From Myxococcales bacterium (GTDB taxonomy: Bacteria; Myxococcota; Myxococcia; Myxococcales; Anaeromyxobacteraceae): a DNA stretch of 9,639 nt. The notes below the pieces were generated by a model that did no database searches, was not told the origin of the DNA, and saw only the letters and a list, made by a program, of their open reading frames with translations. Positions 1 through 6,172 of the stretch are shown one piece after another. The translations under genes and the position numbers were made by a program. Numbering within the stretch: position 1 is the first letter of the stretch; the number at the start of each line of letters is the position of its first letter. Location of the stretch: positions 1 to 9,639 of the forward strand of contig JAJZTO010000080.1 in NCBI GenBank assembly GCA_021848865.1, given 5' to 3'.

Positions 1-56
1 TCTGCGTCGGGGGTGGAGTCCTCGAGGGGCGGCGCAGGCCTCCTCCTGGGCGCGAC

Positions 57-91
57 CCGGAGGGCGTCACGCCACCGTGTCCGCCCTCCGG
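57..91. terminator. Strong hairpin, possible terminator
   Basis: The arms CCGGAGGGCG (57-66) and CGCCCTCCGG (82-91) pair perfectly over 10 bp. A further CACG/CGTG helix (68-71 with 76-79) stacks inside. Neither strand has a T-run after the stem, so it is not a textbook intrinsic terminator. It could end transcription of a gene lying left of the window or be a structured RNA element. The structure is seen; the role is inferred. Confidence 0.4.
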
Positions 92-103
92 CTGGTGTCT
101 GCC

Positions 104-161
104 GGACCGGATCACGCCCAGCGTGGCCAAGCTGTCTGCGGAACCGGATCAAGCGCAGCGT
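104..161. repeat. Imperfect direct repeat of about 21 bp
   Basis: The core CCGGATCA followed by a CAGCGT block occurs at 104-124 and again at 140-161, with a few substitutions and a one-base difference in length. The copies start 36 bases apart. No function is apparent. Confidence 0.35.
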
Positions 162-254
162 CCCCACCAGCCTGAATCCCGGGCGGCCAGAGCCTCGTCC
201 GGATTCCCGACGCAGGATCGGAAACAAGCCCCGGGGCGCGTAGCGTCAGGTCAT

Positions 255-663
<409 letters not shown>

Positions 664-683
664 GATTGAACGAACTACCCCCA

Positions 684-711
684 TAAGTAACCGCTTGTCG
701 GCCGGGGTCAA
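684..711 (-). promoter_or_regulatory. Likely ssrA sigma-70-type promoter
   Basis: Minus-strand TTGACC (706-711) matches the -35 consensus at five of six bases. It is followed after 16 bases by an AT-rich TACTTA (684-689), a weak -10. Transcription would start roughly 10-15 bases before the mature 5' end at 663, leaving a short leader for RNase P to remove. The AT content is locally high in a GC-rich genome, which supports a promoter. Confidence 0.5.
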
Positions 712-736
712 GCGGCGGGGGACTGCGGCGGGCCGA

Positions 737-769
737 CCCCGGGGCAGGTGCGTCGCCCTGCCGCCGGGG
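737..769 (-). terminator. GC-rich hairpin after the carD operon
   Basis: CCCCGGGGCAGG (737-748) pairs with CCTGCCGCCGGGG (757-769), leaving one bulged base and an 8-base loop. It starts five bases after the stop of the last operon gene. There is no T-run, so termination would be atypical or Rho-assisted. Its position between the operon and the ssrA promoter supports a terminator role. Confidence 0.5.
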
Positions 770-774
770 CCGCC

Positions 775-1674
775 TCACCTCCAGGCCCCGGCGCGCGCGT
801 AGAGCAGCGCCAGCGGCACCTCGTCGAGGAAGAGGCCGTCCACCGGCCGCGCCGTGCCGAAGGCGGTCCAGATGCGGTACTCGCCGTCCCGCTCCCGCGG
901 GTCGCAGGTCCAGACCGCCAGGTCGGCCTCCTCCGGGCCGCGGGCCGGGCGCAGGTCGGCGCGCAGCCGCCCCTCGCGCCGCCAGCGCTCGACCGCGGCG
1001 GGCGCCGTCCGGTCCCACCAGATGCGCGCGCCCGGGACGGCGTGGGCGCCGATGGTGTCGAGGAGCGCGGCGGGGGCGTCGCCGCCCGGCTGCCGCGGCA
1101 GCCCGGCCGAGGCCGCGCCGGGCGCGCCGCCGGCCAGCTCGTTCCAGGCGGCGAAGCCGTACGGCCAGGCGTGGACCGCGGCCCGCCCCCCGGGGAGGAG
1201 GACGAGCAGCGCCAGCGACGCGGTGACGCCCGCCTCCCGGCCGGGCCAGAGCGCGGCGCCGGCGGCGACCAGGGCCCGGGCGCCGAGGAGCGAGAGGAAG
1301 GGCAGGGCGGCGAGGGCCGTCCCGAGGCCGGCGCCGGGCCAGGCGGCGAGCGCCAGCGGCAGGACCGCTCCCGCGAGCAGCAGCGCCTCGTGCCGCGCGT
1401 TGCCCTCGCGCTGCCGGGCCGCGCGCGCCGCGCGCCAGGCGCCGTGGAGCAGGCCGCCGGCCATGGCGGCGAGCGACGCCGCCGGCACCGACAGGACCAG
1501 CGTGAGGAGCGGCGGCGCGGCCGAGCGGCCCGGCCAGGCCCGCACCGCGTCCAGCGCCCGCGGGTCGAGCCACAGCAGCGCCGGGGCGAGCAGCGCGCCC
1601 CAGCGGCCGGCGAGGGCGCGCCCGGTCCAGGCGAGCGCCAGGGTCACGGCGGCCGCGGCGGCGAGCCCGATCAC
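775..1674 (-). CDS. Polytopic membrane protein resembling the C-terminal half of a family-39 glycosyltransferase
   Basis: The 299-residue protein starts at GTG 1674, whose bases overlap the upstream gene's TGA as GTGA, so translation is probably coupled. Hydrophobic segments lie near residues 2-19, 24-37, 52-78, 97-117, 118-143 and 147-164, followed by a soluble C-terminal domain (about 165-299). Motifs such as HAWPYGFAAWNELAGG (168-183), RIWWDRT (217-223), EYRIW (265-269) and a closing LDEVPLALLYAR (283-294) resemble, from memory, the end of GT39/ArnT-like glycosyltransferases of myxobacteria. The N-terminal half of such enzymes, with the acidic catalytic loop, is absent. It may therefore be a truncated or repurposed GT-C protein. 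Substrate and activity are unknown. TGA stop at 775-777. Confidence 0.8.
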   Translation of the reverse strand: MIGLAAAAAVTLALAWTGRALAGRWGALLAPALLWLDPRALDAVRAWPGRSAAPPLLTLVLSVPAASLAAMAGGLLHGAWRAARAARQREGNARHEALLLAGAVLPLALAAWPGAGLGTALAALPFLSLLGARALVAAGAALWPGREAGVTASLALLVLLPGGRAAVHAWPYGFAAWNELAGGAPGAASAGLPRQPGGDAPAALLDTIGAHAVPGARIWWDRTAPAAVERWRREGRLRADLRPARGPEEADLAVWTCDPRERDGEYRIWTAFGTARPVDGLFLDEVPLALLYARAGAWR

Positions 1675-2639
1675 GGCAGCACCGCGGCGTCCACGCAGAC
1701 CAGGCCCGGCGGGCCCGGCGCGGGCTCCACCGTGAAGGTCACCGTCCCGGCGCCGCCGGCCGGCAGCTCGAAGGGGCGCCAGCCGGGGCCGTCGACGTCG
1801 AGGCCGGCCTCCGCCGCACCGGCGCGCACCGCGAGGTGGAGCGCGCGACCCGCCGCCCCGACGCGCCCGGCGTGGCCGGAGATCACGCGCCCGGCGGGCA
1901 GGCCGGAGATCTCGACGGTGAGGGGCGCGTCCGCGTCGGGCGCGAGCACGAGGCAGGGCCTCGGCAGCCCGCCGACCTCGCGAACCTCCCGCGCCGCGCC
2001 CGACCGGTCCCCGCAGCGGAAGGCGCCGCCGGCGCCGGGGCAGGGCGCCCCACCGAGCCGGACCGAGGCCCTCGCCAGCAGGTCCGGGAGGAAGGCCAGC
2101 GGCATCGCCGGCGCGGCCAGGTCGTGGCGCGAGAGCGCCAGCGCGCCGAGCCGCTGGGTCGCCTGCCCGCCGGCGGAGCGCGCCGCCAGCTCGCGCGCCG
2201 CCGCTCCGTCCGCGCCGGGGGCGTCGGGCAGCGAGAGCAGCCACACCCGGCGGACGCCCCAGAGCGGCTCGGCGGGATCGCCCGGAAGGTCCAGCACCGG
2301 CAGCCAGGCGGGGAGCGCCAGCCGGGCCCGGTCGGCCCACCGGGGCGAGACCGCCACCGCGTCGCCGGGCCGGGCGTCCCGGTCCAGGACCGCCGCCGCC
2401 GCGCGCCAGTCGAGATCGGCCGGCAGGCGGTCGGGCAGGCTTCGCTGGAAGGCGAGCCCGCCGAGCCCGGCGGCCGCCACCGCCAGCGCCAAGGCCGCGG
2501 CGGCGTGGCGCGGGCGCGGCGGCCAGAGCAGCGCGACCAGGGCGAGGCGCAGGCGGCGGGCGGCGCCGGCCCAGCCCCGGATCGCTTCCCCGGCGCGGCG
2601 GCGCAGCAGGGCAGGGAGGGCGCTCTCAGGTCTTCGCAA
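1671..2639 (-). CDS. Single-pass membrane-anchored protein of unknown function
   Basis: I do not recognise a named family. The 322-residue protein has an Arg-rich N-terminus, one membrane segment near residues 45-64, and then an extracytoplasmic part. Residues 77-136 (DWRAAAAVLDRDARPGD and a following Val-Trp-Leu strand) recall the soluble domain attached to GT39-type glycosyltransferases. Residues about 220-322 look like a beta-sandwich ending in TVTFTVEP and VCVDAAVLP. Cys200 and Cys209 could form a disulfide. The start chosen is TTG 2639, with GGAAG as a possible ribosome site. It overlaps the carG stop by 14 bases and no ATG or GTG near by fits. Its stop overlaps the next start. The layout implies co-expression with that glycosyltransferase-like protein and possibly a joint envelope role. 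Confidence 0.75.
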   Translation of the reverse strand: MRRPESALPALLRRRAGEAIRGWAGAARRLRLALVALLWPPRPRHAAAALALAVAAAGLGGLAFQRSLPDRLPADLDWRAAAAVLDRDARPGDAVAVSPRWADRARLALPAWLPVLDLPGDPAEPLWGVRRVWLLSLPDAPGADGAAARELAARSAGGQATQRLGALALSRHDLAAPAMPLAFLPDLLARASVRLGGAPCPGAGGAFRCGDRSGAAREVREVGGLPRPCLVLAPDADAPLTVEISGLPAGRVISGHAGRVGAAGRALHLAVRAGAAEAGLDVDGPGWRPFELPAGGAGTVTFTVEPAPGPPGLVCVDAAVLP

Positions 2640-3171
2640 GCCGGATCTTCCGCTCGCTCTTCTCGCGGCAGAAGTTGCAGAGCACGGCGTCCGGGTTCGG
2701 CGCCAGGTCCGGGGACCAGGACGGGTGCATGGCGCAGCGCGGGTCGTAGCAGTGGTGCAGCTCCCAGAGGTGGCCCACGAAGTGGATGCACTCCCGGGCC
2801 AGCCGCCGCCGCCAGTTCTCCACCGAGGCCTCGGTGGCCCCGCGGGCCGGCAGCCGCCGCGTCGAGACCACGGCCCGCACGCCCCCCTGCTGCGCGAAGC
2901 CCCAGGCCGGCGGCTCGCCCAGCGGTCCGGGCGGCAGCGCCAGGTCGGCGGCGGAGAGGAAGAGGATCTTGTCGTCGGCGACGACGCGCGGCGCGCCGGC
3001 CGCCTGGACCAGCTTCTCGGCGTCGGTGCGCCCGCCGGCCAGCTCGGCCGAGGCCGGCGGCTTCCGCTCCCCGGCCAGCTCCGTCCCCAGCCCGAAGGCC
3101 GTGTAGAGCGTCTTCCCGAGCCACGCCAGGTCGGTCTCGTCGTAGGGGGCCAGCGTGACGATGCGGATCAC
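2626..3171 (-). CDS. carG: CarG, zinc-binding archaemetzincin-like transcription factor partner of CarD
   Basis: The 181-residue protein has the archaemetzincin layout. There are three zinc histidines (H130, H134, H140), then C141-x4-C146-x-M148, and 16 residues later C165-x2-C168. The catalytic glutamate of HExxH is replaced by Phe131 (codon TTC, 2779-2781), and the conserved Gly of HxxGxxH is Glu137. Zinc binding should be kept but peptidase activity lost. In Myxococcus xanthus, CarG is a zinc-bound, non-protease factor that works with CarD in light-induced carotenoid synthesis and development. Position directly behind carD makes the assignment strong. GTG 3171 overlaps the carD stop as GTGA. 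The region around residues 66-105, ending VVSTRRL, matches the archaemetzincin core. Confidence 0.9.
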   Translation of the reverse strand: MIRIVTLAPYDETDLAWLGKTLYTAFGLGTELAGERKPPASAELAGGRTDAEKLVQAAGAPRVVADDKILFLSAADLALPPGPLGEPPAWGFAQQGGVRAVVSTRRLPARGATEASVENWRRRLARECIHFVGHLWELHHCYDPRCAMHPSWSPDLAPNPDAVLCNFCREKSERKIRLAKT

Positions 3172-4160
3172 TTCTTGCCCCCTCGCGCCGCCTTCTTCGC
3201 CGGCTTGTGGGCCGGCTTCTTCGGTGCCGCCTTCTTCGGTGCCGCCTTGGCGGCCGTCCTGGCGGGCTTCGGTCCCGGCCGCGCCGCCGGCTTCCTCGCC
3301 GCCTTCTTCGGCGCCGGGGCGGCCTTCTTCGGGGACGGCTTCCCCTTGGCGGGCGGCACGGCGCGGGCCGGCGGCTCCTCCGCCGTCTCGGCGCCCGCCT
3401 CGCCCTCGGCCCCCTCGGCGCCGGCCGCCTCCTCGCCCTTCTCGGCGCCCTCCTCGGCGGCGGCGCCCTCGCCCAGCTCCCCGAGCTCGCCGAGCTCCAG
3501 CCCCAGGTCGTCGAGGCCGAGCTCCTCCTCCGCCTTGGCGATCGGCTTGCGGCGGGCGAAGCGCACTGGCAGCTCCACCGGCCGGGGCGGCGGCTTCAGC
3601 TTGAAGGTCACGCCCGCGGGGGGCATCAGCGCGTAGTCGACGTAGTCCTCGGCGACCGAGGGCGGCACGCCCAGCGAGGCCGACACCTCGGCCACCAGCA
3701 GGTGGCGCGAGCTGTCGTACTGCTCCCGCTCCTTGGTGGGGAGCGGCCGGATGTGCGACAGGGAGTGAAGCCCCTTCACCACCTCGGCCACGCCGAGCAC
3801 GCCGCCGGTGACCAGGCGGTCGGCGTTGTCGCGGTGGCGGATCTTCCAGTCCAGCTCCGGGTCGGTGTACTGCGCCGCCAGGTAGTGGAAGACCCCCTCG
3901 ATGTAGGAGCGGCTGGCGACGCGGCGGAGCCCGACCGAGGCGACCTTGGCGCGCGGGATGAGCACCGCGGCGCCGTCCTCCTCGCGGACCATCCGCACCA
4001 GCTCCAGCTTCTGCCCGGCGATCTCCTGGAGGTCGGTGCCGGTCACCCGGCACACGCCCTGGTTCGGGTAGACCACCCGATCGCCCGGCTTCAGCGAGGA
4101 GGGATCGCCGATCAGCCCGTCGGCGCTGCCGGCCTCGGTCTCGGGGCTTTCCGGCTTCAC
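3168..4160 (-). CDS. carD: CarD, RNA-polymerase-interacting regulator with histone H1-like tail
   Basis: CarD is a global regulator that contacts the RNA polymerase beta subunit and recruits CarG. The 330-residue product has a CarD/TRCF RNA-polymerase-interaction domain at about 24-85 (KPGDRVVYPNQGVCRVTG and following strands). A helical domain at about 88-180 includes LVTGGVLGVAEVVKGL and RPLPTKEREQYDSSRHLL. An acidic stretch follows at about 211-262, then a Lys/Ala/Pro tail at 263-330. M. xanthus CarD carries RGRP AT-hooks in this last part; none is present here, and the APKK-type repeats look like histone H1. From memory, Anaeromyxobacter CarD is reported to have such an H1-like tail that can replace the HMGA-like one. 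The GTG start at 4160 lacks a clear ribosome site. The protein is full length. Confidence 0.93.
   Translation of the reverse strand: MKPESPETEAGSADGLIGDPSSLKPGDRVVYPNQGVCRVTGTDLQEIAGQKLELVRMVREEDGAAVLIPRAKVASVGLRRVASRSYIEGVFHYLAAQYTDPELDWKIRHRDNADRLVTGGVLGVAEVVKGLHSLSHIRPLPTKEREQYDSSRHLLVAEVSASLGVPPSVAEDYVDYALMPPAGVTFKLKPPPRPVELPVRFARRKPIAKAEEELGLDDLGLELGELGELGEGAAAEEGAEKGEEAAGAEGAEGEAGAETAEEPPARAVPPAKGKPSPKKAAPAPKKAARKPAARPGPKPARTAAKAAPKKAAPKKPAHKPAKKAARGGKK
3216..3245 (-). repeat. 15-bp tandem repeat in the carD tail
   Basis: CTTCTTCGGTGCCGC occurs twice without a gap (3216-3230 and 3231-3245, plus-strand reading). It encodes successive Ala-Pro-Lys-Lys-type units of the H1-like tail. The unit is a multiple of three, so copy-number change would alter tail length without breaking the frame. 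Confidence 0.8.
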
Positions 4161-4222
4161 GGGGCTTGCTTACCACGGGCTCCGCGCAGCGAGAAGCGCG
4201 GCGTCGCCCCGGCGGGGTCGCG
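4161..4222 (-). other. Gap between methyltransferase and carD, with small hairpin
   Basis: The 62-base gap holds a 6-bp hairpin (CCGCGC at 4182-4187 with GCGCGG at 4196-4201, 8-base loop). I see no convincing -35/-10 pair and no T-run. carD may be transcribed from within or before the methyltransferase gene, or from a promoter I cannot recognise. Confidence 0.4.
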
Positions 4223-5101
4223 CTACCGGGGCAGCCGGGCCGGGTCGAGCCGGTCGAGCGGCGAGCCGCGGAGGCGGCGGGCGGCGAGCTCCAGGTAGGC
4301 GGGGTCGCGCTCCACCCCGAGGAAGCGGCAGCCGGCGGCGACCGCCGCCACGCCGGTGGTGCCGGAGCCGGCGAAGGGATCGACCACCAGGTCGCCGGGG
4401 GCGGCGCTGGCCGCGATCACCCGCTCCAGCAGCGCCAGCGGCTTCTGGGTGGGGTGGCGGCCGTGCTGCTTCTCCCGGGGCCCCGGCGTGGGCAGCGGCC
4501 ACACCACCTGCGCGCCGCCCGGCTCGGGCCGCTCGGCGATCTCCCACAGGTCGCGCATCTGCTTGCCGCCGTTGCGCGCCTTCATCTCCCGGTAGTTGAA
4601 GCGGTGGCCCAGCGGCCGGGTCTTCATCGGGCCGGCCCACAGCAGGATCTCGGTGGAGTGGGTGAACATCCGGCAGGCCAGGTTGGGCGCGGCGTTGGGC
4701 TTGTACCAGGTGACGGTGTTGAGCAGGTGGAAGCCCAGCTCCTGCATGGCGTAGCCGACCGAGAAGATGACGTGCTGGGTGCCCGAGACCCAGAGCGTGC
4801 CCGAGGGCTTGAGCACCCGGCGGCAGGCCGTGAGCCACTCGCGCTGGAAGGCGTGGTCCTCGGCGACGCCGCGGGAGGCGTCCCAGCCCCCCTTGTTCAC
4901 GCTGACGCGCCGCCCGGACTGGCAGGTGGTCCCGCCGTTCGACAGGTGGTAGGGCGGGTCGGCGAAGATCAGGTCGGCCGACCGGGGCGGCAGCTTCTCC
5001 AGGGTGGCGACGCAGTCGCCCTGGACCATGGCCCAGCCGTCGCCCCGCTCCGCGGTGCCTGGCAGCGCGTCCCACTCGTGCAGGTCGAGGCGTCGGGCCA
5101 T
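4223..5101 (-). CDS. Orphan beta-class DNA methyltransferase (N6-adenine or N4-cytosine)
   Basis: The enzyme transfers a methyl group from S-adenosylmethionine to an exocyclic amino group of a base in DNA. The 292-residue sequence has motif IV DPPY at 48-51 before motif I FAGSGTTG at 243-250, the order of the beta class. HPTQKP at 216-221 is typical of the family. THSTEILLWA (147-156), FNYREMK (168-174) and HLSNGG ... VSVNKGGWD (52-74) point to one recognisable subgroup, but I cannot assign a target sequence. No restriction endonuclease or second methyltransferase lies beside it, so it is likely regulatory or housekeeping. ATG 5101 is chosen because conserved sequence begins soon after. No Shine-Dalgarno is visible and a -10-like TACGAT sits six bases before the start. 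TAG stop at 4223-4225. Confidence 0.92.
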   Translation of the reverse strand: MARRLDLHEWDALPGTAERGDGWAMVQGDCVATLEKLPPRSADLIFADPPYHLSNGGTTCQSGRRVSVNKGGWDASRGVAEDHAFQREWLTACRRVLKPSGTLWVSGTQHVIFSVGYAMQELGFHLLNTVTWYKPNAAPNLACRMFTHSTEILLWAGPMKTRPLGHRFNYREMKARNGGKQMRDLWEIAERPEPGGAQVVWPLPTPGPREKQHGRHPTQKPLALLERVIAASAAPGDLVVDPFAGSGTTGVAAVAAGCRFLGVERDPAYLELAARRLRGSPLDRLDPARLPR

Positions 5102-5107
5102 GCCGGC

Positions 5108-5135
5108 ATCGTATGGGCGATATCGATCGCGTAAA
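5108..5135 (-). promoter_or_regulatory. Possible methyltransferase promoter, leaderless layout
   Basis: On the minus strand, TTTACG (5130-5135) and TACGAT (5108-5113) are 16 bases apart. Six bases (GCCGGC) then lead to the ATG at 5101. Transcription would begin at or next to the start codon, consistent with the missing ribosome site. A GATC (5125-5128) and the overlapping palindrome CGATATCG (5118-5125 area) lie inside the spacer, so methylation or a regulator could act here. Confidence 0.35.
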
Positions 5136-5202
5136 GTTTTCGGCGGCCGCGGCCGGCCCGCACCGCCGGTGGCGGCGGGCGCCGGCCGCCACCGCCCCGC
5201 CG

Positions 5203-5231
5203 TTGCCCGCGCGCCGGCCTCCGTCTATCCT
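5203..5231 (+). promoter_or_regulatory. Likely promoter of the membrane-protein gene at 5273
   Basis: TTGCCC (5203-5208) and TATCCT (5226-5231) are separated by the ideal 17 bases. A start near 5238 would give a leader of about 35 bases carrying the ribosome site. The surrounding sequence is GC-dominated, so the match stands out. Confidence 0.45.
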
Positions 5232-5252
5232 CCGCGCCCCGAAGCCCGACCC

Positions 5253-5272
5253 GAGGAGCGACGAGGAGCGAC
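5253..5272 (+). repeat. Tandem 10-bp repeat duplicating the ribosome binding site
   Basis: GAGGAGCGAC is present twice in succession (5253-5262 and 5263-5272), ending right before the ATG at 5273. Each copy has a GAGGAG core; only the second has plausible spacing (four bases after GAGGAG). It supports the chosen start. Confidence 0.75.
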
Positions 5273-6172
5273 ATGGCCCAGCGACCCACCGAATTCTCCC
5301 TCTGGCTGGAGGAGGCCCTGACCGGCTGGATCCTCCCGGTGGCGCTCCTCGCCGCCGTGGCGGCGGTGGCCGGCCTCTACCTCCTCGGCATCGCCACCGA
5401 GGAGCTGACGGCGGCCCTGGCCGTCGCCGCGGTGGCGCTGGGCTCCGCCTTCCTGGTGGTGCGCCCGGGCCTCTCCCGGACCGGCGCCGACCGGGCCCTG
5501 GCCGTCGCCGCCGCCGCGGCCACCGCGCTGGTGGTGCTGCTGTCCGCGCTGCCCACCGTCTACCCGAACCGGGCCCTCTTCGAGGGCGAGCTCTCCGCCG
5601 AGGGCGACCGGGTCCCGCTGCCGCCCGACGCGGCCGGCCGGATCCGGCTGCTGGTGGTCGGCCACCTGCGCCAGGCCGGCCAGGGAGCGGCCAGCTACGT
5701 GCTGGCCGGCGCCGAGCAGCCCGTGGAGGGGAAGCTGGAGCGGCTCTACCGCTCGGTGCGCGTGGGGCGCAGCGGCCGTGCCCGCGTCGCCGCCGACCAC
5801 ACCGCCGACTGGTACGACGCGACCATCCCGAAGGGCGCCACGGCCCTGACCCTGCGCCGCCTCTCCGGCGAGCTGGGCGGCCCGCTGCTGGTCTCCGGCC
5901 ACCGGCCGCTGCTGCCGTCCCCGTGGCCCTGGGTCCTCTCCGGCCTGGCCCTGGCGCTCGCCGCGGTGGCCGAGGCGCGGCTCGCGAAGAAGAACATGGT
6001 GGCGGTCCCGGCGGGCATGGCGCTGGCCTTCGGCCTGCTGGTCACGGCCAACGCCACGCCCTACGCGGCGGTGGGGCCGGTGCTGGGCGCGCTGGCGCTC
6101 GGGGCGGCCGGCGGCTCGCTGGCCGGCTGGGCGGCCGGCGCCGTGGCGCGCCGGCTGCTGTCGTCGCCGTAG
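5273..6172 (+). CDS. Membrane protein of unknown function with a central soluble domain
   Basis: I do not recognise this family. The 299-residue product has three N-terminal hydrophobic segments (about 18-40, 45-63, 73-95). A hydrophilic domain follows at about 97-217, then three more membrane segments (about 219-236, 244-261, 264-292). The central part contains alternating polar and hydrophobic stretches (RIRLLVVGHL 123-132, ADWYDATIPKGATALTLRRL 178-197) suggesting beta strands. With three segments before it, this domain may lie outside the cytoplasm, depending on which side the N-terminus sits. The ATG is well supported by a duplicated GAGGAG site and a promoter-like TTGCCC/TATCCT pair. The last 112 bases lie antisense to the end of the terC-family gene. 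The protein ends in a small Ser-Ser-Pro tail at TAG 6170-6172. Codon use matches its neighbours. Confidence 0.8.
   Translation: MAQRPTEFSLWLEEALTGWILPVALLAAVAAVAGLYLLGIATEELTAALAVAAVALGSAFLVVRPGLSRTGADRALAVAAAAATALVVLLSALPTVYPNRALFEGELSAEGDRVPLPPDAAGRIRLLVVGHLRQAGQGAASYVLAGAEQPVEGKLERLYRSVRVGRSGRARVAADHTADWYDATIPKGATALTLRRLSGELGGPLLVSGHRPLLPSPWPWVLSGLALALAAVAEARLAKKNMVAVPAGMALAFGLLVTANATPYAAVGPVLGALALGAAGGSLAGWAAGAVARRLLSSP

Noticed and set aside
2770..2790. Active archaemetzincin protease
   Set aside because: The catalytic Glu codon is TTC (Phe) on a clear read of the sequence, and the gene directly follows carD, so CarG is the better call.
748..3636. 962-residue plus-strand open frame
   Set aside because: It is antisense to four well-supported minus-strand genes, with Arg/Pro/Ala/Ser composition typical of GC-rich shadow frames and no recognisable motif.
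5118..5130. Extended perfect palindrome in the methyltransferase promoter
   Set aside because: Only the short overlapping palindromes CGATATCG and ATCGAT are perfect; the longer stretch is not self-complementary, so a specific operator cannot be claimed.
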